Positions 25,621-34,086 are shown, counted from the stretch's first letter. The stretch: 64,000 nt of DNA from Lutispora saccharofermentans (GCF_024363565.1 NZ_JAJEKE010000004.1:186001-250000); one strand, 5' to 3'. Notes: generated from the letters alone by a model not told the origin. Made by a program: numbers and translations.

Positions 25621-26787
25621 TCATATTGCCAGCGCACCTTTGATCCTGTTGAGCGCCTCAATGAGTACAAACCTTGGGCAGCCTAAATTTATTCTGACAA
25701 AGCCTTCTCCGTTTTTGCCGAAGGTTATACCGCTGTTTAACGCTACTTTGGCCTTGTTTATTAAAAAGTCATCTAAATCTTTCTGCTTTGAGAAAATCTT
25801 TCTAAAGTCCAGCCAGCCTAAATATGTAGCCTCCGGCTTTCTATATTTGACTTCGGGCATGTTTTCTTTTATAAAGCCTTCCATATAGTCGGAATTCTTC
25901 TCTATGTACTTTAAAACTTCCTCCAGCCACTCTTCTCCATATTTATAAGCTGCTTCCATGGCAGTGAGCCCGAATATGTTAAGCCCTCCTATTGCAACAC
26001 CTTCACTGATTTTTTCATACCTCTTCCTCATATCCCCACCGGGTATCAGCACTATGGAGGATGAAAGCCCCGCTATGTTGAAGGTTTTGCTCGGTGCCAT
26101 GGCCGCCGCTGTTATGCTTCTGTATTTTTCATCCAATGATAATATAGAGGTAAATTTATTTCCCGGAAATATTAAGTCTGAATGGATCTCATCGGAAAAT
26201 ATTTTCACATCATGCTTCAAACAGATGTCTGCCATTTTTCCCAGTTCTTCCTTACTCCAGACTCTGCCTATGGGGTTATGAGGGTTGCATAGTATGAAGA
26301 GCTTGACATTGTTATCCTTTATCTTTTTTTCGAAGCTTTCAAAATCTATGGTATAGTATCCATCCTTTTCTATGAGCTCATTTTCTATCAGCACCCTGCC
26401 ATTGTCCTTTACGCCGGAATGGAATGGAGGATACACTGGAGTTTGTATCATCACCTTTTCTCCTTCTTTTGTATAGGCAAGTATTCCAAGGCAAAATGCT
26501 GTCACTATCCCCGGGCATGTCAATATCCACTCCGCATCTATATAAAGGCTGTTTCTTTTGCTGTTCCATTCTATAAAGGACTGGAAAGTCTTCATAGAGT
26601 CCAGGGGATACCCAAAGACTCCATGCTTTGCTCTTTCTATTATTGCTTCAATTATCTTCGGGCTTGATTTGAAATCCATGTCGGCAATCCACAGGGGCAA
26701 GACATCATCCCGCCCATAAATGTCTTTCAGTCCATCCCATTTGACACAATCGGTATTCCTTCTATCCACCAAAACATCAAAATCCAT
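25621..26787 (-). CDS. patB: PatB/MalY-type pyridoxal-phosphate C-S lyase / aminotransferase
   Basis: A 388-residue fold-type I PLP enzyme. The N-terminal signature with WIADMDF near residue 34 and the region CNPHNPIGRVW near 166 place it in the MalY/PatB cystathionine beta-lyase-like group. DEIHSDLIF near 198 supplies the aspartate that contacts the pyridine nitrogen. SKTFNIAGL near 230 supplies the PLP lysine. Members cleave C-S bonds of cystathionine or cysteine conjugates, or act as aminotransferases. It starts at ATG 26787 with AAGGAGGAG. It is transcribed toward the sigma-54 promoter region and ends in a hairpin, so it appears independent of the peptide operon. Confidence 0.85.
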   Translation of the reverse strand: MDFDVLVDRRNTDCVKWDGLKDIYGRDDVLPLWIADMDFKSSPKIIEAIIERAKHGVFGYPLDSMKTFQSFIEWNSKRNSLYIDAEWILTCPGIVTAFCLGILAYTKEGEKVMIQTPVYPPFHSGVKDNGRVLIENELIEKDGYYTIDFESFEKKIKDNNVKLFILCNPHNPIGRVWSKEELGKMADICLKHDVKIFSDEIHSDLIFPGNKFTSILSLDEKYRSITAAAMAPSKTFNIAGLSSSIVLIPGGDMRKRYEKISEGVAIGGLNIFGLTAMEAAYKYGEEWLEEVLKYIEKNSDYMEGFIKENMPEVKYRKPEATYLGWLDFRKIFSKQKDLDDFLINKAKVALNSGITFGKNGEGFVRINLGCPRFVLIEALNRIKGALAI

Positions 26788-26833
26788 TAGTTCTCCTCCT
26801 TATTCTTTTTAAGCATATTTAAATTTTCTTATG

Positions 26834-27101
26834 ATTTAACTCGTTGTGCTGGCTGATAACAAGTATAAAGCTTCGAGGCTAAGACTTTGTAAGCTTGTAT
26901 AGGGCTGCGTCAAAACTAACAAACTCTAAGCCTCTTCACATTGAACGAGACTTCATTCAGTGGGGTTTCAACTCCACTGAATGTTAGTCGAGTCCATGCT
27001 GGACTTAGCCGTCCTTAGTATTAGCCTCCTATAGAGGCGGGTTCTTAGGGCGGGTTAGTTCAGTGAAATACTCTTTTATCATCTACCATAACGAGTTAAA
27101 T
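26834..27101. repeat. Composite palindromic element (copy B) interrupted by a cloverleaf repeat
   Basis: Outer arms ATTTAACTCGTT (26834-26845) and AACGAGTTAAAT (27090-27101) are perfect inverted repeats. The left half to about 26941 matches copy A at 11151-11250, and a decayed right arm lies at 27068-27093. Between them sits a cloverleaf repeat (26943-27065) absent from copy A. The right end touches the stop codon of the EamA gene. This element fills the gap between PatB and EamA. Confidence 0.7.
26943..27065 (-). repeat. Cloverleaf-like intergenic repeat, copy 1
   Basis: It begins GAACGAGACTTCATTCAGTG and ends GGCGGGTTAGTTCAGTG, as in the copies at 28451, 33008 and 63420 (this copy and 63420 are in one orientation, the other two reversed). 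It has a CATTCAGTGGGG/CCACTGAATG hairpin, an AGTCCA/TGGACT hairpin and a G+C-rich arm. It is non-coding. Confidence 0.8.
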
Positions 27102-27994
27102 TATAAAAATAATAGGATCACTCCTGCTATGGAAATAAAGGCTCCTGCTATCTCTTTCGGGAGTATCTTTTCTTTAAATATCATGATTGAAATCGGTATT
27201 ATGAGCACCGGCGATACGGATGTTATGGATGAAACAATGCCTGTCGCAGTATATTGAACTGCCAAAAGAGAGAATGTGACTCCGATGAAGGGCCCGAATA
27301 CGGCTCCTATGGCTATCTGGCCTATTGCCTTCCTGTCTTCAAAAGCAGCCCTTATCTCCAGCCATTTATTTTTCATTGTTATGATAACGGTAAAGCCTAT
27401 GAAGGCAGCGATCAGCCTGATCTGTGTCGCCGCAAAAGGATTGTATGAGCCCATTCCAAGCTTGCTGAAAATAAGCCCGAAGGCTTGTCCTAAGGCCCCT
27501 ATGCAGGCATATGCAATGCCTTTCACCGGACGATTGAACCGGATTTTTTTCTCCGCAGGGTTTCTGCTAAGTATTACAAGGCATATGCCTCCCATGGTGA
27601 TAAACATCCCTGCCAGACCGAGGATAGAAATCTTTTCTCCCATGATCAAAAATCCTGCTAATGCGGTTATAGGAGGTGCTGCGGACATGATGAGCAGCGA
27701 TATTCTTGACCCTATTTCCACATATGCTTGAAAGAGGAACAGATCACCTAGCACAAAGCCTATCAAGCCCGATATCAAAAGCCAAAACCATGTGTGTGCA
27801 TTTGCATCAACAGGAAGGGCAACGCCTCGGGAAATAAACGAACAAATTCCAAGCAAAAAGAAGGCAATGAATAGTCTTATATAATTTACCGACATAGAGC
27901 CTACTTTTTTACCTGCAGACTCAAAAGCGATCGCATTGATTGTCCAGCATATGGCCGTAGCCAAAGCTGCCATTTCTCCAATATGTGACTGCAT
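27101..27994 (-). CDS. EamA-family (DMT superfamily) transporter
   Basis: A 297-residue membrane protein with about ten hydrophobic segments in two repeated halves, each an EamA domain, as in drug/metabolite exporters of the RhaT/YdcZ-like group. The N-terminal half contains LATAICWTINAIAFESAGKK. The second half begins near RPVKGIAYACIGALGQAFG. The C-terminus has the family-typical FKEKILPKEIAGAFISIAGV. It starts at ATG 27994 with AGGAGG. The substrate is unknown, probably amino acids or metabolites. The stop codon abuts the composite palindrome. Confidence 0.85.
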   Translation of the reverse strand: MQSHIGEMAALATAICWTINAIAFESAGKKVGSMSVNYIRLFIAFFLLGICSFISRGVALPVDANAHTWFWLLISGLIGFVLGDLFLFQAYVEIGSRISLLIMSAAPPITALAGFLIMGEKISILGLAGMFITMGGICLVILSRNPAEKKIRFNRPVKGIAYACIGALGQAFGLIFSKLGMGSYNPFAATQIRLIAAFIGFTVIITMKNKWLEIRAAFEDRKAIGQIAIGAVFGPFIGVTFSLLAVQYTATGIVSSITSVSPVLIIPISIMIFKEKILPKEIAGAFISIAGVILLFL

Positions 27995-28029
27995 ACTTTC
28001 CTCCTCTGATGCCGATTCGGCATATAAAC

Positions 28030-28413
28030 CTATTTCTTCTTTTCCAATTTCTCCTCTGCTGATTTTTTGTTCTCGGCAGCTCTGAATTTAACTATATTGC
28101 TTATCAATTCAAAGGGCAGGGGCTTTGCTATGGGGAACTGCACCGCTCCTTTAGAGCTTTTATATTCCGCTAATTCATCCTTAAATGCCTCGATTCCGCT
28201 GGGAGCAGGATAAAATCCTATATGATTTTTATGCACGGCAAAATGCACCAAGTTTCCATGCAGTACAAAAGTAGGCATTCCCCAGCTAATCTTTTCCCCC
28301 GCATCCGGTGCCGCTTCTTTTATAACTTTTCTTAGCTTTTCAAGCCTTTCATGAAGCTCAGGAGGGCTATTCATGATATATTCATCTACCGAATCAATCT
28401 TATTTTCTTCCAT
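28030..28413 (-). CDS. DUF1801 (YdhG/frataxin-like) domain protein
   Basis: A 127-residue protein with the DUF1801 pattern: DEYIMNSPPELHERLEKLRKVI, then PDAGEKISWGMPTF, then HKNHIGFYP and KGAVQFPIAKPLP. The fold is related to YdhG/Fra, for which an iron-chaperone role has been proposed in Bacillus; no function is proven here. A longer in-frame start at 28446 exists, but ATG 28413 has a GAGGGGG ribosome site at good spacing. It lies 35 bp downstream of the EamA gene's start and could be read from a shared or separate promoter. Confidence 0.8.
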   Translation of the reverse strand: MEENKIDSVDEYIMNSPPELHERLEKLRKVIKEAAPDAGEKISWGMPTFVLHGNLVHFAVHKNHIGFYPAPSGIEAFKDELAEYKSSKGAVQFPIAKPLPFELISNIVKFRAAENKKSAEEKLEKKK

Positions 28414-28450
28414 GCTTTGATTCCCCCTCTTTGTAAATTCATTCATTGAT

Positions 28451-28576
28451 CACTGAACTAACCCGCTCTAAGACCCCCGCCTCTATAGGCGGCGGGTGCC
28501 AAGAGCGGCTAAGTCCAGTATGGACTCGACTAACATTCAGTGGGGGTTGAATCCCCCTCTGAATGAAGTCTCGTTC
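28451..28576 (+). repeat. Cloverleaf-like intergenic repeat, copy 2 (126 bp)
   Basis: It starts CACTGAACTAACCCGC and ends GAATGAAGTCTCGTTC. Foldable parts are an outer TGAAC/GTTCA helix, a CCGCTCT/AGAGCGG arm enclosing a G+C hairpin, an AGTCCA/TGGACT hairpin and a long CATTCAG..CTGAATG hairpin with a CCCCC/GGGGG stem. Confidence 0.8.
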
Positions 28577-28680
28577 AATATAACATTAGCCTCGTTATAT
28601 TTAGCATAAAGTGTTTTTCCTGTTTTGGCAATAAAAAAAGGGCTTCCAGGTTGATTTCATGCATAAAAGCCCCATAGTCA

Positions 28681-28890
28681 ATAGCATCCATGTATAGTCA
28701 CGTATAGTATATAAAAATTGATGACACTAATTCACTGAGCCTAAGAAAATCCTACGCTTCCCAAAGGTCATCCGTGACCTGGAAAGCTTGCTCGGCGTCC
28801 GTGCCTCGCTTACGGCTTTTCTAAGGCTCAGCTCATAAGGGTCATTGGCAATTTTTATATAAGCATACTTAGTCTATACATGGATGCTAT
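28681..28890. repeat. 210-bp three-tier palindrome in a gene-free stretch
   Basis: Three nested inverted repeats share one centre: 17/17 bases (28681-28697 with 28874-28890), 13/13 bases (28708-28720 with 28849-28861) and 14/15 bases (28735-28749 with 28817-28831). The core holds a further GGTCA/TGACC hairpin. No gene is visible from 28414 to 29056. The element could be a MITE, a structured RNA or a bidirectional terminator. Confidence 0.75.
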
Positions 28891-28961
28891 TTTACTGTAG
28901 TGTGATATGGGATTAGTTAAACATTTCTGTGTCTTTCAGTGGTTTCCGTCCCCCGGCCTGT

Positions 28962-28987
28962 TCAGATATACATACCATTCTGCTTAT
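28962..28987. repeat. Short direct repeat shared with 36843-36868
   Basis: The 26 bases here (starting TCAGATATACATACC) are identical to 36843-36868. Both lie shortly downstream of the 3' end of a minus-strand gene. At the other site the sequence is one arm of a hairpin; here the other arm is missing. Confidence 0.6.
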
Positions 28988-29007
28988 CGGTGCTGTATCA
29001 ACAAGTT

Positions 29008-29031
29008 AAGGACGCTTTTTTAAGCGTCCTT
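29008..29031 (-). terminator. Hairpin downstream of the anti-sigma-like gene, possible terminator
   Basis: AAGGACGCTT (29008-29017) and AAGCGTCCTT (29022-29031) form a perfect 10-bp stem with a 4-base loop. It lies 26 bp after the stop of the minus-strand gene ending at 29057. No good T run follows. Confidence 0.5.
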
Positions 29032-29056
29032 GTATGCTTTCTTGTTGCCGCAGTGA

Positions 29057-30184
29057 TCACCTCTTTGCATCCTCATTATTCTTCCTATATGTCATGCCTT
29101 TGATGACCCCATCAGCATCTCTTGAAAAAACAATAATGTTTTTTGTATGTTCATCGCCGCCCATATAGATATTGTTGGAGAAGCCAACCTGACCTTCATC
29201 AAATAAGATCTCCAAAGGAGTTCTGGTTTCATGCCCATCGAAGCTATAAGCGATGATGCCTTCCTTGTCCGGAGCAATTTCTTGCACGGATTCCGGAATA
29301 ATCGCAGCTCCTATCAATAAAGTTTCCAAATCTACCGGTTCCTCATCTATATCCTTCTGATCCGATGACTGCTCATCGGATAATGTCTGAATATATTTTT
29401 CGGCCTTTTCGTAGTCTCCTTTTGATGGATCAATGGGCAAATCAAACAAGAGATTGACTCCTTTATAATCAGCATTAGGGCTGATCTCTCCTGTTTCCGA
29501 GTCAAAATTAAAGGCATTGATATCATAAAAGGTATTGGAAATAACACCAAGATACAAACCCCTGTCTGCAAAAATTTCTATACCGTCGCATTCCACGATT
29601 CGATACATTATCCCGTCTCTTATAAAGGCGCTGTATCCGCCATTCATTGTAAAGATATTAATGTCTTTAGGATTTTGGCCTTTTATGAAAGGTGAAACGA
29701 GAAAGGATACTTCGTCATATTCCGGATCGTCCATTCCCGGCATCGGCGCACCATTTGCTTTAGCAATAGCAACTACCGCATAGGTTCTATCCGGATAGAT
29801 GTCTTCCGCTGAATGTTTAAAATCGCTGAGCTCTTTGCCGGATACAATCCCAAGCAAGCTCACTTTATAATCACCGCTGACTTGAGTCTGATTTATAGCT
29901 AAAGCATCTTTCCCTTCAAATGCGATGGCAAGACTTTTATCTCCTAAATTCTCCGCAACCTGTTTCGGTGTGAGCAGCTGCCATGCGGCAAATGCCGAAA
30001 CAGACGTTACTATGACAAGTATCGCAAATATTATCGCAGCGGGCATTTTCTTCCTATTTCCCCGTTTCATCCGATTTTTCTCTCTCACCTGACGGATAAT
30101 CAGCTGGTTCAAACTGTCATCCGGTTCATCGTTTGAAGAAATAGCCTGTCTGAGCAATTGGTCTAACTTTTCAAAATCCTTCAT
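29057..30184 (-). CDS. Membrane anti-sigma factor-like protein (DUF4179-like), partner of the ECF sigma factor
   Basis: About 375 residues. A cytoplasmic N-terminal region (about 1-47, basic at its end: RQVREKNRMKRGNRKK) precedes one membrane span (about residues 48-67), followed by a large extracytoplasmic domain. This layout, and the 14-base overlap with the preceding sigma factor gene, indicate an anti-sigma factor that holds the sigma factor at the membrane until a signal is sensed outside. The extracellular part resembles DUF4179-type proteins but is not assigned with confidence. Two in-frame ATGs lie close together (30190 and 30184). GGAGG is 3 bases from the first and 9 from the second, so 30184 is preferred. 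Confidence 0.7.
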   Translation of the reverse strand: MKDFEKLDQLLRQAISSNDEPDDSLNQLIIRQVREKNRMKRGNRKKMPAAIIFAILVIVTSVSAFAAWQLLTPKQVAENLGDKSLAIAFEGKDALAINQTQVSGDYKVSLLGIVSGKELSDFKHSAEDIYPDRTYAVVAIAKANGAPMPGMDDPEYDEVSFLVSPFIKGQNPKDINIFTMNGGYSAFIRDGIMYRIVECDGIEIFADRGLYLGVISNTFYDINAFNFDSETGEISPNADYKGVNLLFDLPIDPSKGDYEKAEKYIQTLSDEQSSDQKDIDEEPVDLETLLIGAAIIPESVQEIAPDKEGIIAYSFDGHETRTPLEILFDEGQVGFSNNIYMGGDEHTKNIIVFSRDADGVIKGMTYRKNNEDAKR

Positions 30185-30704
30185 AGCCATTGACCTCCAT
30201 ATATTCTTTAATCATTTTTCTGGCCTTGTAAAGCCTGCTCTTTACAGTACCTGCAGGTATCTTGAGCGCAGAAGCGATATCCTCAACCGGCAGCCCGGCA
30301 GTGTAATACATATACAGCGGTATTTTAAATTTGTCATTCAATGATGCCGAAGCCATATCGAGCATTGCATGAAGTTCATTGTTCAGCGCAACATGCTCCG
30401 GTGTGGCTCCATCGATCATATCAGGTGCATTATCAAGATCATCATGAAATGCCACCATCTTTGCGATCCTCTGCCGCCAGCCGAATTTTCGCCGCTGATT
30501 CTTCCATGTATTTGCTGCTATAGATATAAGGAATATCTTTGGATTCTGGGTATCATCTATTCTATGGCACAGTTCCGTGGCTTTTAAAAAAGCCTCCTGA
30601 TAGAGATCATCTGCTTGGTGCTTATCTCTTGTCAGTTTGCAGCAAAATCCATAGACATCCTTGCCGTAGTTCTCAATTAAATGACTCAATTCCTCTACAT
30701 CCAA
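30171..30704 (-). CDS. ECF-type RNA polymerase sigma factor (sigma-70 family)
   Basis: A 177-residue protein with only regions 2 and 4 of sigma-70. Region 2 is near residues 10-80 (DVYGFCCKLTRDKHQADDLYQEAFLKA and the NPKIFLISIAANTWKNQRRK segment). Region 4 is near 115-168 (LNDKFKIPLYMYYTAGLPVEDIASALKIPAGTVKSRLYKARK). The start is TTG at 30704 with AAGGAGG 10 bases upstream; no better in-frame ATG exists. Its end overlaps the anti-sigma gene, so the pair is translationally coupled. Such pairs usually autoregulate, but no clear ECF-type promoter could be assigned in the 140-bp upstream gap. Confidence 0.88.
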   Translation of the reverse strand: MDVEELSHLIENYGKDVYGFCCKLTRDKHQADDLYQEAFLKATELCHRIDDTQNPKIFLISIAANTWKNQRRKFGWRQRIAKMVAFHDDLDNAPDMIDGATPEHVALNNELHAMLDMASASLNDKFKIPLYMYYTAGLPVEDIASALKIPAGTVKSRLYKARKMIKEYMEVNGYEGF

Positions 30705-30844
30705 TCTGCTGTTTCCTCCTTTAGCTCAGTTTGACGGCGCCTTCAAACTTTAATGGGTCATATATTGATTAACTCCTCACCTGTATATTGTAATAACTTC
30801 TGATTTGGTTCAAAAATTTTATATTTCTTCCCTTATATCATAAC

Positions 30845-32614
30845 TTATCCGATGGTTGCTTTGATCCTCCTTACTCCTGAGGATGAGCTTTCTTCCTTCT
30901 GAATCTTAAACCTCTTGAGCTCTCCCGTATTCATAGCATGGGGGCCTCCGCATATCTCCTTTGAATAGCCGGGAATGGTATATACCTTTACAGCTTCTCC
31001 ATACTTGCTGTCAAAAATACCGATGGCACCCTCCGCCTTGGCTTCTTCTACAGTCCGCTCTTTGCATTCAACATCAATTTCTTTTAATATTGCCTCATTG
31101 ACTATTCTTTCGACTTCTTCCAATTCTTCCTTCGTCATCTTACGATGAAAAGAAAAATCAAACCTCAGCCTTTCTGCATTGATATTACTGCCTCTTTGGT
31201 AAACGCTGCCCCCTAATACAGCTCTGAGAGCTCCGTTCAGCAGGTGTGTAGCTGTATGCAGTTTTGTCGTCTGTTCACTATTATCTGCCAGGCCTCCTTT
31301 AAATTTTTCACCTGCACCTATCCGGGATTTTTCCTGATGCTCTCTATATTTTTGTTCAAACTCCGATATGTCTACATTTATTTTTCTTTCTGAAGCAAGC
31401 TCAACAGTAAATTCAACCGGGAACCCGAATGTATCATATAACTTAAATGCTAACTCGCCGCTTAGATTGCTTCCCTCATCCAGATTGGAAAAATACCTCT
31501 CTGCCATTTTCAGACCGCTGTCCAAAGTCTTTGAGAACAAATTGTATTCCTTTTCAAGCTGTTCTAAAATATAGGCTTTATTTCTTACCAATTCAGCGTA
31601 AATTCCTCCATATTCTTCAATGACTGCTTCCGCGATATTGCATAGGATATTTTCGTTTATGCCCAGTTTTTTTATCATACGAATGGCGCGCCTTATCAAT
31701 CTTCTCAGGATATACCCCTGCTCAGAATTTGACGGTGCGATCGCTTTCGGATCTCCTAAAATAAAAGCCGCAGCTCTCATATGCTCGCTGATTATCCTGA
31801 ACATTCTTGTATTGCCTTCATCGCAATCCAAATCGGTCAGGCATTCAATTTTTTTCATGATAGGCCGAAACAATTCCGTCTCATATACATTTTGAAATCC
31901 ATTCATGATCGTAAGCACGCGTTCCAGACCCATTCCTGTGTCAACATTTTTCTGTGAAAGCTCTGAATATCCTCCAGCCTCATTTTTGTTGTATTCCATG
32001 AAAACATTGTTCCATATCTCCACATATTTTCCGCATTTGCATGCCGGACCGCAATTATCCCCGCATTTCGCTTTCCCCATATCATAAAAGATTTCTGTAT
32101 CAGGTCCGCATGGCCCTGTTCTCCCGGCAGGTCCCCACCAGTTCTCTTCTCTTCCATAGAAAAAAATCTGCTCTTCCTTCAGCCCATTTTTCATCCATAG
32201 CTCTGCTGCTTCCGTATCTCTCGGAACTGCTTCGTCCCCCTCAAATACTGTCACTGCAAGCTTCTCAACAGGTATTCTTAAATATTCAGTAAGGAATTCA
32301 TAACTCATCACGATAGATTCTTCCTTGAAATAGTCCCCAAGAGACCAGTTCCCGAGCATTTCAAAAAATGTCACATGAGTATCGTCTCCAACATCATCTA
32401 TATCGCCTGTCCTGACGCATTTCTGAATATCAACCAGCCTATTCCCCTGAGGGTGTTTTTCTCCCAATAGATAAGGAACTAAAGGATGCATCCCTGCCGT
32501 CGTGAACAATACGCTTGGGTCATTATCAGGAAATAAAGAAGCTGAGCCTATCTCTTTATGGCCCCTTTCTTCAAAAAATTCCACATACATTCTTCTCAAT
32601 TCATTTGCTTTCAT
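30845..32614 (-). CDS. Short alanyl-tRNA synthetase (catalytic plus editing domains, no C-Ala domain)
   Basis: About 589 residues, against about 870 for full-length AlaRS. The class II catalytic core is present: [14 protein letters not shown] (motif 1 region), [24 protein letters not shown] (motif 2 region) and GMGLERV (motif 3). A tRNA-recognition middle region follows, then the editing domain with its zinc ligands HTATH (near residue 450) and CGGPH (near residue 552). It ends with [10 protein letters not shown], where AlaRS normally continues into the DHHA1/C-Ala domain, which is absent. A longer start at 32665 would run through the leader terminator. ATG 32614 has AAAGGGGA six bases upstream. 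An alanine T-box leader precedes it, so expression should respond to uncharged tRNA-Ala. Confidence 0.85.
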   Translation of the reverse strand: MKANELRRMYVEFFEERGHKEIGSASLFPDNDPSVLFTTAGMHPLVPYLLGEKHPQGNRLVDIQKCVRTGDIDDVGDDTHVTFFEMLGNWSLGDYFKEESIVMSYEFLTEYLRIPVEKLAVTVFEGDEAVPRDTEAAELWMKNGLKEEQIFFYGREENWWGPAGRTGPCGPDTEIFYDMGKAKCGDNCGPACKCGKYVEIWNNVFMEYNKNEAGGYSELSQKNVDTGMGLERVLTIMNGFQNVYETELFRPIMKKIECLTDLDCDEGNTRMFRIISEHMRAAAFILGDPKAIAPSNSEQGYILRRLIRRAIRMIKKLGINENILCNIAEAVIEEYGGIYAELVRNKAYILEQLEKEYNLFSKTLDSGLKMAERYFSNLDEGSNLSGELAFKLYDTFGFPVEFTVELASERKINVDISEFEQKYREHQEKSRIGAGEKFKGGLADNSEQTTKLHTATHLLNGALRAVLGGSVYQRGSNINAERLRFDFSFHRKMTKEELEEVERIVNEAILKEIDVECKERTVEEAKAEGAIGIFDSKYGEAVKVYTIPGYSKEICGGPHAMNTGELKRFKIQKEESSSSGVRRIKATIG

Positions 32615-32640
32615 AGCCATTCCCCTTTCTTTTTTCAATA

Positions 32641-32935
32641 AAAAAGCCCCAAGCTGATATTTCATTCAGCTTAGGGCGAACTATACGGTCCGTGTTACCA
32701 CCTAAATTCAGAGATCATCTCTGCACTCTGCCGGTACGAGGCCATTTATACTATCATAACCCGATACCGTGTTCCTTTTAACGGCGGAAGCTCCGACGAA
32801 GCCTACTAAGATCACTCTTTTCGGTTCATAGTTCCGAGACTGCTTCAATATAACCTTTGTGAAGATTCGCACCTTCCATCTTCTCTCTGCGACTCCGGCC
32901 AATATCTACTCTCTCTCTTCATAACCTTTGCATTT
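32641..32935 (-). promoter_or_regulatory. T-box leader with alanine (GCA) specifier and intrinsic terminator
   Basis: On the minus strand the stem I region carries AGTAGATAT opposite GAAGCAGTCTC. The specifier codon GCA (alanine) lies at 32843-32841, flanked by GAGA/TCTC pairing. The T-box itself, TTAGGTGGTAACACGG, lies at 32691-32706. The terminator is CCCTAAGCTGA / TCAGCTTGGGG followed by a T run (32641-32678). An uncharged tRNA-Ala would favour the antiterminator and expression of the short AlaRS gene. Confidence 0.88.
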
Positions 32936-32938
32936 TAA

Positions 32939-32969
32939 GTTGTATAAAAGTTAACACAAACATTGACAT
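32939..32969 (-). promoter_or_regulatory. Possible promoter of the T-box transcript, overlapping a 14-bp palindrome
   Basis: TATACA (32946-32941 on the minus strand) would be the -10, 17 bases from ATGTCA. A perfect palindrome TTGACATATGTCAA occupies 32963-32976. Weak evidence. Confidence 0.35.
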
Positions 32970-33007
32970 ATGTCAAGATTATCTTTGACACTTTTAAATG
33001 CTTTTAT

Positions 33008-33196
33008 CACTGAACTAACCCGCTCTATACCCACAGGGCACAGGCGACCCCCGCCTCTATAGGCGGCGGGTGCCAAGAGCGGCTAAGTCCAGTGCCCCAG
33101 GGCACCTTCTCTTGCCCTTGCGGGGCAATTCACCTTGTATGGACTCGACTAACATTCAATGGGGGCTCCCATCCCCCTCTGAATGAAGTCTCGTTC
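33008..33196 (+). repeat. Cloverleaf-like intergenic repeat, copy 3 (189 bp, longest form)
   Basis: It has the same ends as copy 2 (CACTGAAC ... TCTCGTTC) and the same arms, but with extra G+C-rich insertions in arm 1 (33031-33046) and in the AGTCC arm (about 33093-33137). The second insertion is closely matched, reversed, in copy 4 at 63474-63524. It fills most of the gap between the T-box and the B3/4 gene. Confidence 0.8.
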
Positions 33197-33259
33197 AAAA
33201 ATCCCAATCCATCTTCCGATATATGAGATATTTTCAATTTAAAGTTCAAAAAGTGTCAT

Positions 33260-33288
33260 TTTACTTAATACAATTTTCATTATATACT
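33260..33288 (+). promoter_or_regulatory. Sigma-A promoter of the B3/4 - DUF3841 genes
   Basis: TTTACT (33260-33265), a 17-base spacer and TATACT (33283-33288) lie about 80 bp upstream of the start at 33370. A small GCAGG/CCTGC hairpin lies in the leader. Confidence 0.55.
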
Positions 33289-33369
33289 AAAACTATAAAA
33301 GGATAATGGAAAAAAAGCAGGCGCAAAACCTGCAGGAGCCTGATTCACTATAACAAAAGGAGAAATAAA

Positions 33370-34029
33370 ATGGACGTCAAAATCTCAAAAGAATTGTCTG
33401 AGTTACGTCCGGGAGCAGCTTTGATGGTGCTGAGCTACGAGGCCGAGGTTAAAGAAAGCTCTGCTGAACTGCTTGCTTTATTGGATAAAACAATAGACAA
33501 TATCCACAGCCGCTATACAATGACGGATTTGGCCGAGCTTATACATATCAAAGATACCCGTACTGCCTATCGCAACCTTGGCAAATCTCCCACAGCATAC
33601 CGCAATGCGGCGGAAGCAATGCTCCGGCGTATCGTAAAAGGGAACGGTTTATATCATATCAACAATGTGGTGGAAATAAATAATTTGATTTCTATCACAA
33701 CGGGATATTCGGTAGGATCTTACGATACGGATTGTTTATCCGGCACAGTAGAATGGAAGCGTGCTCCCGACGGTGAGAGCTATCTGGGAATCGGCAAGGA
33801 CATTTTGAATATTGAGCATCTCCCCACCTTATATGACGAAAAAGGAGCTTTTGGGAATCCGACCAGTGATAGCCGCAGAGCAATGATTTCTCCGGGTATA
33901 CATCGGATTTCAAGCGTAGTTTATTCCTTTTCGGGCAACCATGAATTGGATTTAATTGCATCTCAGTATCAAGAATTGCTTATTGCTCATTGCAGGGCAA
34001 AGGAAATTGATGTTAAGATTATAAGTTAA
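33370..34029 (+). CDS. B3/B4 tRNA-binding domain protein (COG3382, PheT-like editing fold)
   Basis: A 219-residue protein resembling the stand-alone B3/B4 domain of phenylalanyl-tRNA synthetase beta chains. The family-typical core is visible: RNLGKSPTAYRNAAEAMLRRIVKG near residues 68-92, NNVVEINNLISITTGYSVGSYD near 98-120, and DSRRAMISPGIHRISSVVYS near 172-192. In PheT this fold removes mischarged tyrosine; free-standing members are of uncertain function. It starts at ATG 33370 with AAAGGAG. Two DUF3841 genes follow in the same direction. Confidence 0.85.
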   Translation: MDVKISKELSELRPGAALMVLSYEAEVKESSAELLALLDKTIDNIHSRYTMTDLAELIHIKDTRTAYRNLGKSPTAYRNAAEAMLRRIVKGNGLYHINNVVEINNLISITTGYSVGSYDTDCLSGTVEWKRAPDGESYLGIGKDILNIEHLPTLYDEKGAFGNPTSDSRRAMISPGIHRISSVVYSFSGNHELDLIASQYQELLIAHCRAKEIDVKIIS

Positions 34030-34086
34030 TGATATAGACATATTGCCTTGCAGGCCTCTATACTAAAGGAGAGGAGGTTAAAACCG

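Noticed and set aside
26834-27101. Simple transcription terminator between patB and the EamA gene
   Set aside because: The structure is 268 bp long, lacks a T run and shares sequence with an element elsewhere, so a repeat insertion explains it better.
28451-28890. CRISPR array or tRNA cluster
   Set aside because: There are palindromes and cloverleaf-like folds, but no regularly spaced identical repeats and no tRNA anticodon arm, T-loop or CCA end.
32708-32902. 64-codon open frame within the T-box leader
   Set aside because: The region is a structured T-box RNA; the frame has no ribosome site and its product resembles nothing known.
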